From: Aureisphaera galaxeae
Lineage (GTDB): Bacteria > Bacteroidota > Bacteroidia > Flavobacteriales > Flavobacteriaceae
Assembly (NCBI RefSeq): GCF_028561275.1
Contig: NZ_JAQQTF010000006.1
Location: 1-64,000 of the forward strand
Direction of reading: 5' to 3'
Length of the DNA: 64,000 nucleotides
Made by a program: the position numbers and the translations under genes. Positions 53,001 to 62,326 of the stretch are shown here, one piece after another. How positions within the stretch are numbered: the stretch's first letter is position 1; every line of letters starts with the position of its first letter. The notes below the pieces were generated by a model. That model ran no database searches and had not been told where the DNA came from. It saw only the letters and a program-made list of their open reading frames with translations.

Positions 53001-56000
53001 AGATCTGCTGTATGATTAGGCATCGCCGTAAAGTTTCCATTTTGAATTCCGTCGAAGGATCCAGTGGTCGTTTTTACATAGTTGATTCCGGGAGCGAAAT
53101 CGGTGGTGAAGTGAAGTATTCTTCCATGGTCACTTGTTTCCCCATAGAATCGCAATTCGGTAAAGTCGATTTCCGGTGCCAATTCAAAATTCATGTGTCC
53201 CCAGAAGTCAGTTCCACTTTCGTCATCTCCCAAAGTAGACGACCCCAATAATGGTAAGCTGGTGTTTCTATCGTTTAGAGGAGGAAAGGTTCCTTGTGCG
53301 TGTACATAGTTGAGTACTAATAACCAATTACCTCCAACGTTATCCATATCCAGGTAACCTTGGAATGTTGCTCCATTAAAGTTGAAATAGTATACGCCTG
53401 TTGGGACTCCGTTCAATGCATAATCGGCAATACTTGTAAATGGATTGGTCTGCGATCCGTCTCCATAGGCGCCATCATAGGACACTATTGGGGCTAAATT
53501 ATCTTCAACCGTAACTGTAGCTTGACAGGTAGACGTATTACCACTCTGATCCGTTATAGTAATGGTTACCGTATTATCTCCTAAATCATCGCACGTAAAA
53601 GTGGTGGTATCCAAACTAATGGTATCCACAGAACAATTTTCGGTTATTCCAGGTGGTATAAAGGCAACATATTCATTTATTGCATTCCATCGTTGGGAGT
53701 TTCTTCCCGGTACAGCCAAACCTTCCGTTCCCGTGGCATTCTCAATTCCCATGGTAAAGGGTTCGCCATTATCTAACTTCGAAGTGGTGTGAATCTCAAT
53801 GATATCGGTTCCTTCATGCAGTTGCACTTGGCTCGTAACCTCGATGGTTTCAGCGATGTGTTCTACATTTATGAAGTCTACTACCAGAATCCGATTCGGA
53901 GCCGTTCCAATAGTGGCATATTGAATGATATCTGGTGCTGGCAAATCCTCATCGGCAGGGTCAAGATCGTCCCAAGCAAAAGCAATAAAATTATTTGGGT
54001 TACTCGTGCTAGGTATCACATCCCCATCGCAGCAACCCGCGTCCCTGGTACCAAAGGAAATGAATCCATTGGATGAGATAAGGAAGTCATCATATGTATT
54101 TCCATAGAAACCGAAAGAAAATCCAACGGGCAAGCTTGGTGATAACTCATCATCATTCAGTGAAATCTGCGTAGCTGTGCTGGAAATATCAACAGGATTA
54201 AACATTCCAGATCGATCTATAACATAGTCTGTATTGGAAGGAATTAAGTCGGTAGCAGCAATACTTGCCTGTCCATTCTCATCTAATTCAACCGTAATAT
54301 CATTACAATATATTTCTGGCGCCGTATTATCTAAAACAGTTACCGTTATATCGCAAGTTGTAGTGTTCCCGGCCGGATCCGTTGCGGTGATAGTAACGGT
54401 ATGATCTCCGATATCGGCGCAGGTATATGTAGTTGCATTAGCTGTAAATGTGATATCGCAATTATCCGTAGCAAAGCCACCAGAAGGAGGAATAAATGCT
54501 ACATAATCGTTGGTGACTGCCCAAACCTCTGCATTTCTGCCAGGTGTAGCGGTAGCCAGAGTTCCATTAGCGTTTTCAACACCTTGCGTATGAGGGTCTC
54601 CATTGGTAGGCATCTCTGTAGTATGAATTTCGATGCGATTGGTCCCTTCATATAATTGAGCTTGTGTGGTTACATTCAAGCCATCTGAGAAATGGTCTAC
54701 GTTAAAGTATTCCACAACCAAAATTCGGTTGGGAGCGGTCCCTAAGGTCGCATATCTAATAACATTCTCTGTCGGTTGCCCTCCATTTCCGGGATCTAAA
54801 TCCTCCCAAGCCAAGGCTATAATATTATTTGGTGTATTGTTATCGGGAATCATATCGCCATCACAACACCCATTATCTGTATCATCGTTAAAGGTGATGA
54901 ATCCATTGGATGAAATACGGAAGTCGGTATAGTCAATTCCATAGAAGTTAAAATCAAAACCAACAGGAAGCGGATCCGAAACTTGGTCATCACTTAAGGT
55001 TACGTCGGTTCCACTGGCTGAAATATCGATTGGATTAAAAGTCCCTGACTGATCAACAGAATACCCCACACTAATACTCGGATCGAAGGTTACCGTGCCA
55101 TCATCCCCTAACGCGATGGTAACATCCTCACAATTAATTATTGGGGCTTCTACGTCATTAACCGTTACCGTAAAGCCACAGGTTTCTACATTTCCGTTTC
55201 CATCATCAATGGTATATTCAACTAGAGTATCTCCAGCTGGGAAAAAGTCACCACTTGCAGGACCAGAAGTCTGTGTCACAGAAACGGGACAGTTGTCCGT
55301 TGCCGTAGGTGCAGTGAAAGTAACTACGGCACCACACTCGCCGGGATCATTGTTCACCGAAAAATCGCTTGGGCAACCATTTACCACTGGTGGAATATCG
55401 TCTATTACATTCACTAATACATCTATAGCAGTACTATTTCCAAAGTCATCCGTGGCGGTAAGCTGTATGGTATTTAGCCCAACATCGGAGCATGTGAAAT
55501 CGGTTTGCGACAAGCTAGTGGTAAAGTTGATACAGTTGTCTGTAATTGTCAAGGGTAGATCTGCTACCGATAGGGTCGCATTTCCACTAGCATCCAAAGT
55601 CAAGGAAGTAGTAGCACTTGATGTAAGAGATAAATCTCCACGAACCCATACTCTATGAATGGTATTGAAACTATTTCCAGCTGCGTCGTCCACTTCCCAG
55701 CGGCCTCCTAATCCACGGATTCCCCAGTGGGCTTGTCCAGCTCGCCAGAAGGGAAAATCTGTAAGTGCAAAATTTCCTCGGCTTGTAAAGAAGTTCGGTG
55801 CATTTTGCGGAATGGAAGCCGTATGATTAGGCCCTAGTGAATAATTTGCCGGATTGTTAATACCTGAGAAACTCCCAGTTCCCGTTTTTACATAAGTTAG
55901 TACGTTCGTATAACTGGTCGTAAAATCAATAATATCATTGGGGTCACGCGAAGTTTGACCGAAGAAACGGATTTCGGAAAAATCAATATCTGCTGCTAGT

Positions 56001-58057
56001 GTATTCCCAAAATGTCCCCAATTGGCACTCCCAGCCTCATTATCGCCCAAAGTAGAAGAACCCAATAACGGTAAGTCTGCATTTCTAACCACAAGATCTG
56101 AATTATCTCCAGCACGGTGTACGTAATTCAAAATCATAAGCCAAGATCCGCCTAGGTTATCGTTATCTAATTCACCTTGAAATATATTCCCGTTAAAACT
56201 AAAATAATAACGTCCGGAAGGAACTCCTCCAACCACAGTTGGATCTACAGAAACAAAAGGATCTGCTAGGGTTCCCGTACCCAACCCGTTAAGCGTTATA
56301 AAAGGTGGTGTTGTATCTGCTACGGTAACTGTTGCAGTACAATTATCGCTGTTTCCACTAGCGTCAGTTGCTGTTAAGGTTACCGTATTCACTCCGAGAT
56401 TAGAGCAATCGAAATCGGTCGTATCCAAAGAAAGGGAAGGTGCACCACAATTATCGGTAGAGCCATTATTTACATCGGATGGTGAAATAGTAATATTTCC
56501 TGTGGCATCTAAAGACACCGTAATATTTTGGCAATTAGCTGTTGGGTTAATGTCATCCATGACGGTAACCACGGCATTGCTTGTTGCTGTGTTTCCATTA
56601 ACGTCCGTAGCCGTTAACACTACAGTATTTGCCCCCAGATTGGTACAATCAAAATCTAAAATATCAAGGGCCAAAGAGGCAATTCCACAATTATCGGTTG
56701 TACCATTATCAATATCCGCTGTTGTAATACTTCCATTTCCTGAAGCGTCCAACATTAGATTCATATTCATAGTCATTACCGTAGGTGAAATTGTGTCCAA
56801 CACTGTTACATTGGCCATACAGGTATCTGTATTTCCTGCCGGATCTGTCGCGGTTAGTGTAACTATATTAGCAGTACTGGGGTAATAATTAAAAGTCCCT
56901 GCTAAGTATCTATTGGCAGGACCTGCATCCACTAAGTTAGGATAGCTAAATCCTGCGGGCGTACCGGGTCCATAGTTGGGGGTACCTACAAATGAGATAA
57001 GGCCTCCCCCGTCATCTGTGGTGCCATTTCCCGTGTTATTTCCATTCAGTTGTCCTGCTTGAAAACCTTTAGCCACAACCATATACTGTCCTGCGGGAAG
57101 TTCTACAGGCGTAATGCTGCGCATTCTGTGGTTGTTTACCAATGGATCTGCACTACCTGAAATTATTATATCCAATCCTGGAACAATACTTTGAGTGTTC
57201 CGATCGAAAATCGCAACTCGAATTCCACCGGATTGAGTCCCGTTAATACCATCGCTTAAATGATCGAAAGCTCCCAATTCATCAATAAAAATGGGTGTTA
57301 GTACATCGAATTTAAGCCCCAATTCACCTGTCCATGCCTGATTACCACTGTTACTCGTGGCCTGATACGCCTGGAAGGGACCACCGGAAGGCCCTACATC
57401 GCTACAATCGAAGGTATTCGTGTCTATGCTTAGCGTTACCGATCCACTATCATCGCTAGAACCGCCATCCACATCTGCAGCAGAAATGATAGCATTACCA
57501 CTACTGTCTACATAGGCTGTAAAATCCTGACAGACTGCCGTTGGCGCTACGCCGTCGACATATTCTATAATAAATGCATAGTCGATATTAATTCCCAAAG
57601 AGTTTACAAAATTGGGATTGGGCGGTATGTATCTATACGTTATTCCATCCGGGTAATTGGTGTTCGCTCTATAGTTGGCGATACTGGTCCCGGGATCTAT
57701 CATAAAAACATATTCGGTACCGGCAGTAACAGGGACCGGAGGTGAAAAATTCACCCATACACTTTCTGCGGGTTGCGAAAGTGTGAAGGTGTTTGATGCC
57801 AAAGGATTTGCATCGGTTAGACCTTCATAAATGGTCATGGTACCCGTACCAGCGACGCTCATCGCATTGGTCGCAAAACGGATGCGATCTATAAAACCCG
57901 TACAATCTGGGGTAAAAGCTTGCCCATTGATTTGCGTTGTGTTAATGATCTGTGCAGTAACAACTGAGTTATCTATGTCATTACCGGGTCCGCATTGTGA
58001 GTAAATAGTTTGAAGGGATGCCAAAAGCATCAAGACGAGTAGGGTCGATCTTCTCAT
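50093..58057 (-). CDS. Giant T9SS protein of HYR-like repeats with inserted domains
   Basis: A 2,654-residue exported protein. Signal 1-20; an N-terminal beta-sandwich (21-168); then about 16 HYR-like or HYR repeats of ~80 residues. Several contain insertions: a sandwich domain at 222-395; two fibrinogen-like domains at 586-808 and 1526-1750 (GVYYFNFNGATFQGYLD, ending HRVWARGD); two further beta domains at 995-1196 and 1270-1472 (FRISSNGFITF, CCDGD, ALAWEDLDP, RYATLGTAPNRILVV). Four nearly identical repeats occupy 1841-2160. The last ~450 residues parallel the other giant, with a type A sorting domain (2568-2654, ending TLIKE). It follows the receptor gene by 94 bases with no obvious terminator between. 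Confidence 0.9.
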   Translation of the reverse strand: MRRSTLLVLMLLASLQTIYSQCGPGNDIDNSVVTAQIINTTQINGQAFTPDCTGFIDRIRFATNAMSVAGTGTMTIYEGLTDANPLASNTFTLSQPAESVWVNFSPPVPVTAGTEYVFMIDPGTSIANYRANTNYPDGITYRYIPPNPNFVNSLGINIDYAFIIEYVDGVAPTAVCQDFTAYVDSSGNAIISAADVDGGSSDDSGSVTLSIDTNTFDCSDVGPSGGPFQAYQATSNSGNQAWTGELGLKFDVLTPIFIDELGAFDHLSDGINGTQSGGIRVAIFDRNTQSIVPGLDIIISGSADPLVNNHRMRSITPVELPAGQYMVVAKGFQAGQLNGNNTGNGTTDDGGGLISFVGTPNYGPGTPAGFSYPNLVDAGPANRYLAGTFNYYPSTANIVTLTATDPAGNTDTCMANVTVLDTISPTVMTMNMNLMLDASGNGSITTADIDNGTTDNCGIASLALDILDFDCTNLGANTVVLTATDVNGNTATSNAVVTVMDDINPTANCQNITVSLDATGNITISPSDVNNGSTDNCGAPSLSLDTTDFDCSNLGVNTVTLTATDASGNSDNCTATVTVADTTPPFITLNGLGTGTLADPFVSVDPTVVGGVPSGRYYFSFNGNIFQGELDNDNLGGSWLMILNYVHRAGDNSDLVVRNADLPLLGSSTLGDNEAGSANWGHFGNTLAADIDFSEIRFFGQTSRDPNDIIDFTTSYTNVLTYVKTGTGSFSGINNPANYSLGPNHTASIPQNAPNFFTSRGNFALTDFPFWRAGQAHWGIRGLGGRWEVDDAAGNSFNTIHRVWVRGDLSLTSSATTSLTLDASGNATLSVADLPLTITDNCINFTTSLSQTDFTCSDVGLNTIQLTATDDFGNSTAIDVLVNVIDDIPPVVNGCPSDFSVNNDPGECGAVVTFTAPTATDNCPVSVTQTSGPASGDFFPAGDTLVEYTIDDGNGNVETCGFTVTVNDVEAPIINCEDVTIALGDDGTVTFDPSISVGYSVDQSGTFNPIDISASGTDVTLSDDQVSDPLPVGFDFNFYGIDYTDFRISSNGFITFNDDTDNGCCDGDMIPDNNTPNNIIALAWEDLDPGNGGQPTENVIRYATLGTAPNRILVVEYFNVDHFSDGLNVTTQAQLYEGTNRIEIHTTEMPTNGDPHTQGVENANGTLATATPGRNAEVWAVTNDYVAFIPPSGGFATDNCDITFTANATTYTCADIGDHTVTITATDPAGNTTTCDITVTVLDNTAPEIYCNDITVELDENGQASIAATDLIPSNTDYVIDRSGMFNPVDISSTATQISLNDDELSPSLPVGFSFGFYGNTYDDFLISSNGFISFGTRDAGCCDGDVIPSTSNPNNFIAFAWDDLDPADEDLPAPDIIQYATIGTAPNRILVVDFINVEHIAETIEVTSQVQLHEGTDIIEIHTTSKLDNGEPFTMGIENATGTEGLAVPGRNSQRWNAINEYVAFIPPGITENCSVDTISLDTTTFTCDDLGDNTVTITITDQSGNTSTCQATVTVEDNLAPIVSYDGAYGDGSQTNPFTSIADYALNGVPTGVYYFNFNGATFQGYLDMDNVGGNWLLVLNYVHAQGTFPPLNDRNTSLPLLGSSTLGDDESGTDFWGHMNFELAPEIDFTELRFYGETSDHGRILHFTTDFAPGINYVKTTTGSFDGIQNGNFTAMPNHTADLPGVATGFLSGLERSLTRRPFFKLNGPPMQSRLWEIGTAGNSRWTMDSRVGAFNTNTIHRVWARGDDSPTLAGNPVDLTLQLDASGNTTLTSTELLTVITLVENCPDSLVYTFTEENFDCSDVGTPTLVTTTITDGAGNSVSFPVNVIIEDNVAPTALCQNITVQLDANGMASIAVADIDNGSNDVCGMQSVSIDVTDFTCSDVGDNNVILTATDVNGNTSTCTAVVTVEDMVAPVAICQNITVQLDANGMASITASDVDNGSNDACGIQSTSIDVTDFTCSDVGDNNVVLTVTDVNGNTSTCTAVVTVEDTVAPTALCQNITVQLDANGMASITAGDIDNGSNDACGIQSTSIDVTDFTCSDVGDNNVVLTVTDVNGNTSTCTAVVTVEDTVAPAAICQNITVQLDDNGMASITAGDIDNGSNDACGVQSTSIDITEFTCADIGDNNVVLTVMDVNGNTSTCTAIVTVEDSIAPTISCPSDVTTSNDPGMCSAIVTFADAITLDNCGTVTVAQTGGLPSGSDFPVGTSTVEFTATDGSGNTTVCTFNITVEDNEAPVIACQDITIQLDDTGMATITAVDVTGVETDNCGVASSSIDVSTFDCSNVGINNVVLTVTDIHGNISTCTAMVTVVDVTAPMVVCQDITVQLDDTGMAIIDGTMIDNGSTDACGIDTYELDIDTFDCSMIGDNVVTLTVTDVNGNSASCTAVVTVEDNIDPEVVCMDITVELDENGFVSILPEDVATFTDNCAIETTAIDIFEFSCDDIGAPITVQVFANDASGNLATCTAQVTVVDVLAPVITCPEDQTVDPGAGNLFYEIPDYFATGEATVMDNCTDPVTITAQDPVAGTLVPDGVYTITLTAEDEYGNVSTCEFELIVESVLGLEDNAIDLSTVVLYPNPASQWVYLSNPMQIALETASIYDMNGRLIQTFDLTDMGAEKAMDISNLSSATYMVFIKGEQGQITKTLIKE
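51578..52537 (-). repeat. Four tandem 240-bp repeats in the giant gene
   Basis: The DNA period is exactly 240 bases: CATCATTAGAACCATT-type segments recur at about 51728, 51968, 52208 and 52448. Each unit codes one 80-residue HYR-like repeat (QNITVQLDANGMASIT to STCTAVVTVED). The middle copies are nearly identical at the DNA level, which implies recent duplication or gene conversion. Confidence 0.85.
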
Positions 58058-58151
58058 TTTTGGGGTTTTGGTTGATTTAATGGTTTACACCCTTAAGACA
58101 GGGAAAGTGAAGACCACCCTATTTTTATTTCAAAAAAAATGAAGTTTTTTC

Positions 58152-60767
58152 TTAGAAGAAGATTCTAAGGGACGCATTCGACGTAAAGCCAAGGGAAAAT
58201 CGCTGTATAACCTGCTTCAATTCCAGATCTACATCATCCTCTTCCTCAGCTCTATAGGTGATAGAAAGTGGTATTTTACGATCGTAGAGATTGAGGGCAG
58301 AAAAACCTAACTGGGCCTTCCATCCTTTTTTCTTATTGATGGTAAAATTGTAGATGATCGAAGCATCCAGTCGATGATAATCTTCCAATCGGTCACTATT
58401 AATGGCCCCAAATCTCACATCAGAATTCTCTGGATTAAAATTGCTGATAGGTGTGAAGGGTTCTCCCGTTCTGTATTGCCATCCCACCGAAATCTGAAGA
58501 TTTTTAAACGAAAGCGAATTGGAAATCCTGAAACTGTGCGTAATATCATTGTTTCCATCGAAAGATTCGGGTTGAATCGCATCGAAGGTAAAGTCGATAT
58601 CATTCAAACTGTAGCCTGCCCAAACGCGGTAAGCCCCTACCCTTTTCTTAAATAATATGTCGAATCCAACAATCTCGCTTTCCCCTTCAGAAAGTTGCAA
58701 TTGAGGCGTGCTAAATCCACTGGTAAACGAAGTGAGTCCCGATAATCTCTTTAGATAGGCGTCGAAATCGACCGTCCATCCGTTGGAATTAAGAATGACA
58801 CCCAATGATGCTTGATTACTCTGTAATAATGGATAGGTTCTATCATCGGACAGGCGCCAAATGTTATTTTCCAATCTAAGTTCGGTTTGGTTGAACTCCA
58901 CCAACTGAGAAATAGGTTGGTTCCTTCGTTCTAAACTGGCCTTTAGACGAATGGCATTGGTCATTGGGAATACTACATTTAGCCGTGGTTCGATATAAAG
59001 CTCCCCTACACTTCCATAATGCACCGAACGAACTCCAGCACTCAGAATGCCCTTATTCGAAAAACGATAGGTATAGGTTCCAAACAAAGCATTCTTGAGA
59101 TTGCTTTGTTCATCGAACACAAATTGATTGTCCTCTGGTTCAGAAGGCTCTTCCTTTACCAAATCTATATTCACGCGAGAGTTGGAGAATTGGTACCCAA
59201 AAGAAAGTGAGTGCTTTTCATTGAAATCCCGCCTTGAAATGGCCGTGAGCCCATAATCGAAGATCTGATTCGACCTAATATTGGTTTCTTCCAAAGTGTT
59301 TTCAACGAACTCTTCATTCAAATAATGGGAATCATAATTCGCTATGTACGCTGTGATCTCCTCAGTTCTATTCTCGGTACTTCTATGATCCCAACGCAAG
59401 CTCACCCCGTAGTTTTTGGTCACTAGGGAATCTATTCTGGTTTCCCCAGTGTTCGTAAATTCGAAGTCGAGATCATTACGCGTATACAAACTACTCAATA
59501 CGATCTTATTGTTTTCATCAGGTTGATAGATTGCCTTAACATTGGCATCGTAAAACGAAAACTCATTGGTGCTGGTATCTACCGTATATTCGTCATCGGT
59601 TTCGACAGTGATTATATTTCCATTAATGTCCCGTACTTCCCCGACATTTCGGAATAATTTCTCCGCATAGCTATCGTAGGTAGGACTTTTATATACTTCT
59701 GAATAGGATTTACGGGCAAAAACATTGACGGCCCATTTATCTGAAAGAGGTGCACGCACATAGGCATCTGCACTTAATCCATCGATACCCACCCCGGCTT
59801 CTATTTTTTCAGGAATGTTATCTCCAGTTGAAATGTCTATGATTCCTGAAATACGATCCCCGTAGGCTGCTTCGGTCCCAGATTTGAAGATGGTCGCTTT
59901 CTTAGTAGCAAAAGGGTTAAAAGCCGAAAAGGCCCCATAGAGATAGCCTGTATTGTATACTTTAATATCGTCGAAAAGAATCAAGTTCTGATCCGGAGTA
60001 CCTCCCCGTATCTGAATGCCAGAGGCCGATTCGTCCAAACTTCCTATCCCAGGAATTAACTGAATACTTTGAAGTAGATCGGGCGTAACCAAACCAGGCA
60101 AAATACCCAATTTCTTCTGATCTACCGAGACAGACCCATCTCTTTGCCAATCGATTCCGGAGGTGACATAACCAGAAATGACTACCTCTGTTAAGGACTC
60201 GGTGGTCGATGTCATACTAATTGTTACGCATTCCCTAGCTCCTTGAAACTCCTTGGCAGCATATCCTATGGTCTGTGCTACATAGGAATTACTAGCTGTT
60301 CTTTGAAATGTAAAGAACCCATCCTCATTGGTTGTAGTTTGAAGATTTCCTGAAATGATGATCGTTGCAAAGGGTATGGGCGCTTTGGTGGCCGCATCGA
60401 TGAGATATCCGCATACGCTGTTCCTTTCGGGAATGATAGGAGATACAATGACTTGCTTGGGTGAAACCAATTGAAAACTCAATATCGTTTGGGCTTGCAA
60501 TAGGGACAGTATATCTTCTAAGGTTACTTGTTGTGCATCTAACGACACCACTTTTCCAGAAACCACGTCGAGCGCATATGAAAAAACCACATCATTCCTA
60601 ACTTCAACATCTTTAATGACCGTTTCTAAGTCGGTTCCGTCATACACATAATCCTGTCTTTCCTGAGCCAACGCAAGTTGAAGGAAGAAAAGTGAGAGGC
60701 CGAATAAAAAGTACGTTAGGTTATTTTTCGGATAGGATAATGGTGTTGCCTGTTGATGTAATCTCAT
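58152..60767 (-). CDS. TonB-dependent receptor with STN signalling domain
   Basis: An 871-residue outer-membrane receptor. Signal about 1-34; STN (secretin/TonB N-terminus) domain 37-107 (LETVIKDVEVRNDVVFSY, QVTLEDILSLLQ); carboxypeptidase-like regulatory domain about 118-195; plug about 205-330 (LGILPGLVTPDLLQSIQL, IQIRGGTPDQNLILFDDI); barrel to a terminal aromatic LRIFF. The STN domain marks it as a transducer that can signal to a FecR partner. No SusD-type gene follows, so it is not a standard polysaccharide locus. Its start overlaps the FecR gene by 47 bases; no later start is available before the signal peptide. Confidence 0.93.
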   Translation of the reverse strand: MRLHQQATPLSYPKNNLTYFLFGLSLFFLQLALAQERQDYVYDGTDLETVIKDVEVRNDVVFSYALDVVSGKVVSLDAQQVTLEDILSLLQAQTILSFQLVSPKQVIVSPIIPERNSVCGYLIDAATKAPIPFATIIISGNLQTTTNEDGFFTFQRTASNSYVAQTIGYAAKEFQGARECVTISMTSTTESLTEVVISGYVTSGIDWQRDGSVSVDQKKLGILPGLVTPDLLQSIQLIPGIGSLDESASGIQIRGGTPDQNLILFDDIKVYNTGYLYGAFSAFNPFATKKATIFKSGTEAAYGDRISGIIDISTGDNIPEKIEAGVGIDGLSADAYVRAPLSDKWAVNVFARKSYSEVYKSPTYDSYAEKLFRNVGEVRDINGNIITVETDDEYTVDTSTNEFSFYDANVKAIYQPDENNKIVLSSLYTRNDLDFEFTNTGETRIDSLVTKNYGVSLRWDHRSTENRTEEITAYIANYDSHYLNEEFVENTLEETNIRSNQIFDYGLTAISRRDFNEKHSLSFGYQFSNSRVNIDLVKEEPSEPEDNQFVFDEQSNLKNALFGTYTYRFSNKGILSAGVRSVHYGSVGELYIEPRLNVVFPMTNAIRLKASLERRNQPISQLVEFNQTELRLENNIWRLSDDRTYPLLQSNQASLGVILNSNGWTVDFDAYLKRLSGLTSFTSGFSTPQLQLSEGESEIVGFDILFKKRVGAYRVWAGYSLNDIDFTFDAIQPESFDGNNDITHSFRISNSLSFKNLQISVGWQYRTGEPFTPISNFNPENSDVRFGAINSDRLEDYHRLDASIIYNFTINKKKGWKAQLGFSALNLYDRKIPLSITYRAEEEDDVDLELKQVIQRFSLGFTSNASLRIFF

Positions 60768-61638
60768 AGCGAATTCCCATAGGGATTAGGGTCGTTTTTA
60801 ATGCGGTTTCTAGGTCGTTATGCGTAAAGCTTCCCGTAAACAGTCGATCGGTATCTACGGTAGAAGATTCAAACGTAATGGGATATAAATAGGTCAACTC
60901 TTCAAGCACCAAATACAGCGGTTGCTCTTCAAAATTAGAAATACCATTTCTCCAGGAAGGTGCTTGGGCTTCAAAAGTACTTTCTTCTATCTGTTTGTCT
61001 TTTTCAATAAGTAGTTGTTCGCCTTGTGTGAGTATCGTCCCAACATCCGTATCATCTGCGGTAAAACTCACCTTTCCTTCATAACACTTTACTTGAAAGA
61101 CTCCTCTATCCTTTATATTGAATTCGGTTCCCAATACCGTTACCTGTCCTTTCGAAGTATTTACGGCAAAGTCATTCCCTTTTTCAATCACAAAATAGGC
61201 TTCTCCTTCTAAATCCACTTCCTTATCGAGGCTCCAGAAAAAACGTTTATGGGTGATGCTTGATCCTGAGTTAAGATGTATCTCAATCCCATCTTGTAAT
61301 GCAATCGTTTGGGTAGCTCCAATAGCCGTAGTATGCGTTTGGGTTGCTGTAAAAAGGTATCCCAAACCTAGAAGCAAGACGACACTAGCGGCTACAGCAA
61401 ACCATCTACGAAGGGAACGTACCTTGGTGGGTTTTTCCTCTTGTAGCTTAGACTTGACCTTTTGAAATGCTGCTTCGGCGTCTATTGAAGGTGCAGATAA
61501 AAGCTGAGCTTGTTTGTTAATAAGCTCAAACTCTTTGAAGGCTTCCGTCTTCTCAAAAGCCATACGCTCCTCGTCCGAAAGTTTCCCTTCGATCCATCTA
61601 GCCAAAAAAGTTTCGTCTGTTTCGTAATGCTCTGCCAT
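60721..61638 (-). CDS. FecR-type anti-sigma/signal relay protein
   Basis: A 305-residue single-span inner-membrane protein. The cytoplasmic N-terminus (1-80) has the anti-sigma-like ETDETFLARWIEGKLSDEER. A transmembrane helix is at about 84-104. The periplasmic FecR domain (about 110-205) has IHLNSGSSITHKRFF, EGEAYFVIEKG, and VTVLGTEFNI. A DUF4974 domain (225-303) with EEQPLYLVLEELTYLYPITF closes the protein and resembles the STN fold it would contact on the receptor. It passes the receptor's ligand signal to the ECF sigma factor encoded 48 bases upstream. Confidence 0.95.
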   Translation of the reverse strand: MAEHYETDETFLARWIEGKLSDEERMAFEKTEAFKEFELINKQAQLLSAPSIDAEAAFQKVKSKLQEEKPTKVRSLRRWFAVAASVVLLLGLGYLFTATQTHTTAIGATQTIALQDGIEIHLNSGSSITHKRFFWSLDKEVDLEGEAYFVIEKGNDFAVNTSKGQVTVLGTEFNIKDRGVFQVKCYEGKVSFTADDTDVGTILTQGEQLLIEKDKQIEESTFEAQAPSWRNGISNFEEQPLYLVLEELTYLYPITFESSTVDTDRLFTGSFTHNDLETALKTTLIPMGIRYEITSTGNTIILSEK

Positions 61639-61686
61639 ACATTAGCTTCTTACTTATGAGACATTTAAAAATGGATTTACCCTATT

Positions 61687-62208
61687 TTATACTTTAATTT
61701 CTTTTCCTAATTGTTCTCTCAATTCCCGTAATGCCTTGCTCATCCTGCGTTCTATCGCCTTAACGGTGAGTCCGGTCATTTCGGAAATTTCTTTATACGT
61801 CTTCTTTTCTACCCGACTTAACAAGAATACCTCCCTTTCCCTTACAGCGAGGGTGTTGATAGCTGCCATTAACTTCTCCCTAAATTCATCCATCTCCACC
61901 AAAAAATCAGGACTTTCATTGTCTATGTTCTGCACAAGGGTCTTTTGGTGTTTTAACACCACCTTTTTGTGCTCCACTTCATTCAGGAAAAGGTTGTTGC
62001 AAGCCCTATAAATATAGGCCTTTGCCTTAGAAAAGGAGATGGTAGCACATAATTTCCAAAGTTTGATAAAAACATTCTGAACGATATCCTCTGCCTGCTG
62101 TAAATCGCCACACTTATAGTAAATGTATTTCGTGGCCGATTCATAGTAGTCATGAAACAACGTATTATAGTTTTTCTCCTCGCAAATGGATGGTTCTTTC
62201 TCGGACAT
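61687..62208 (-). CDS. ECF sigma-70 factor (FecI-like, Bacteroidota type)
   Basis: A 173-residue extracytoplasmic-function sigma factor. Region 2 has YNTLFHDYYESATKYIYYK and GDLQQAEDIVQNVFIKLW for -10 recognition. Region 4 has REREVFLLSRVEKKTYKEI and GLTVKAIERRMSKALREL for -35 binding. The ATG at 62208 (MSEKEPSICEEK) is chosen over 62262 because a TACTTTTG promoter box (62229-62236) lies between them. It heads the sigma-FecR-receptor-giant adhesin operon and probably drives its own operon, as such systems often do. Confidence 0.94.
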   Translation of the reverse strand: MSEKEPSICEEKNYNTLFHDYYESATKYIYYKCGDLQQAEDIVQNVFIKLWKLCATISFSKAKAYIYRACNNLFLNEVEHKKVVLKHQKTLVQNIDNESPDFLVEMDEFREKLMAAINTLAVREREVFLLSRVEKKTYKEISEMTGLTVKAIERRMSKALRELREQLGKEIKV

Positions 62209-62228
62209 GCTCGCTAAAATCTCCGTGC

Positions 62229-62236
62229 CAAAAGTA
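62229..62236 (-). promoter_or_regulatory. -7 promoter box of the sigma/FecR operon
   Basis: The minus strand reads TACTTTTG (TAnnTTTG), 21 bases before the ATG at 62208. Confidence 0.5.
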
Positions 62237-62326
62237 GGAAAAGTCCAAAAATTAATCTTCAAAAAATAGGGTGTATTCTCCTTTTCCTGTCTTGTTTACA
62301 AGAAACAACCTTATAATCCAATACGT

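Noticed and set aside
50247-56885. Plus-strand open frames opposite the 2,654-residue giant gene
   Set aside because: They track the HYR-like repeat period and encode repetitive Val/Ser/Thr-rich sequence only, so they are shadows of the coding strand.
58152-61638. Polysaccharide utilisation locus
   Set aside because: There is a TonB receptor with FecR and sigma, but no SusD-like protein or glycoside hydrolase anywhere in the window.
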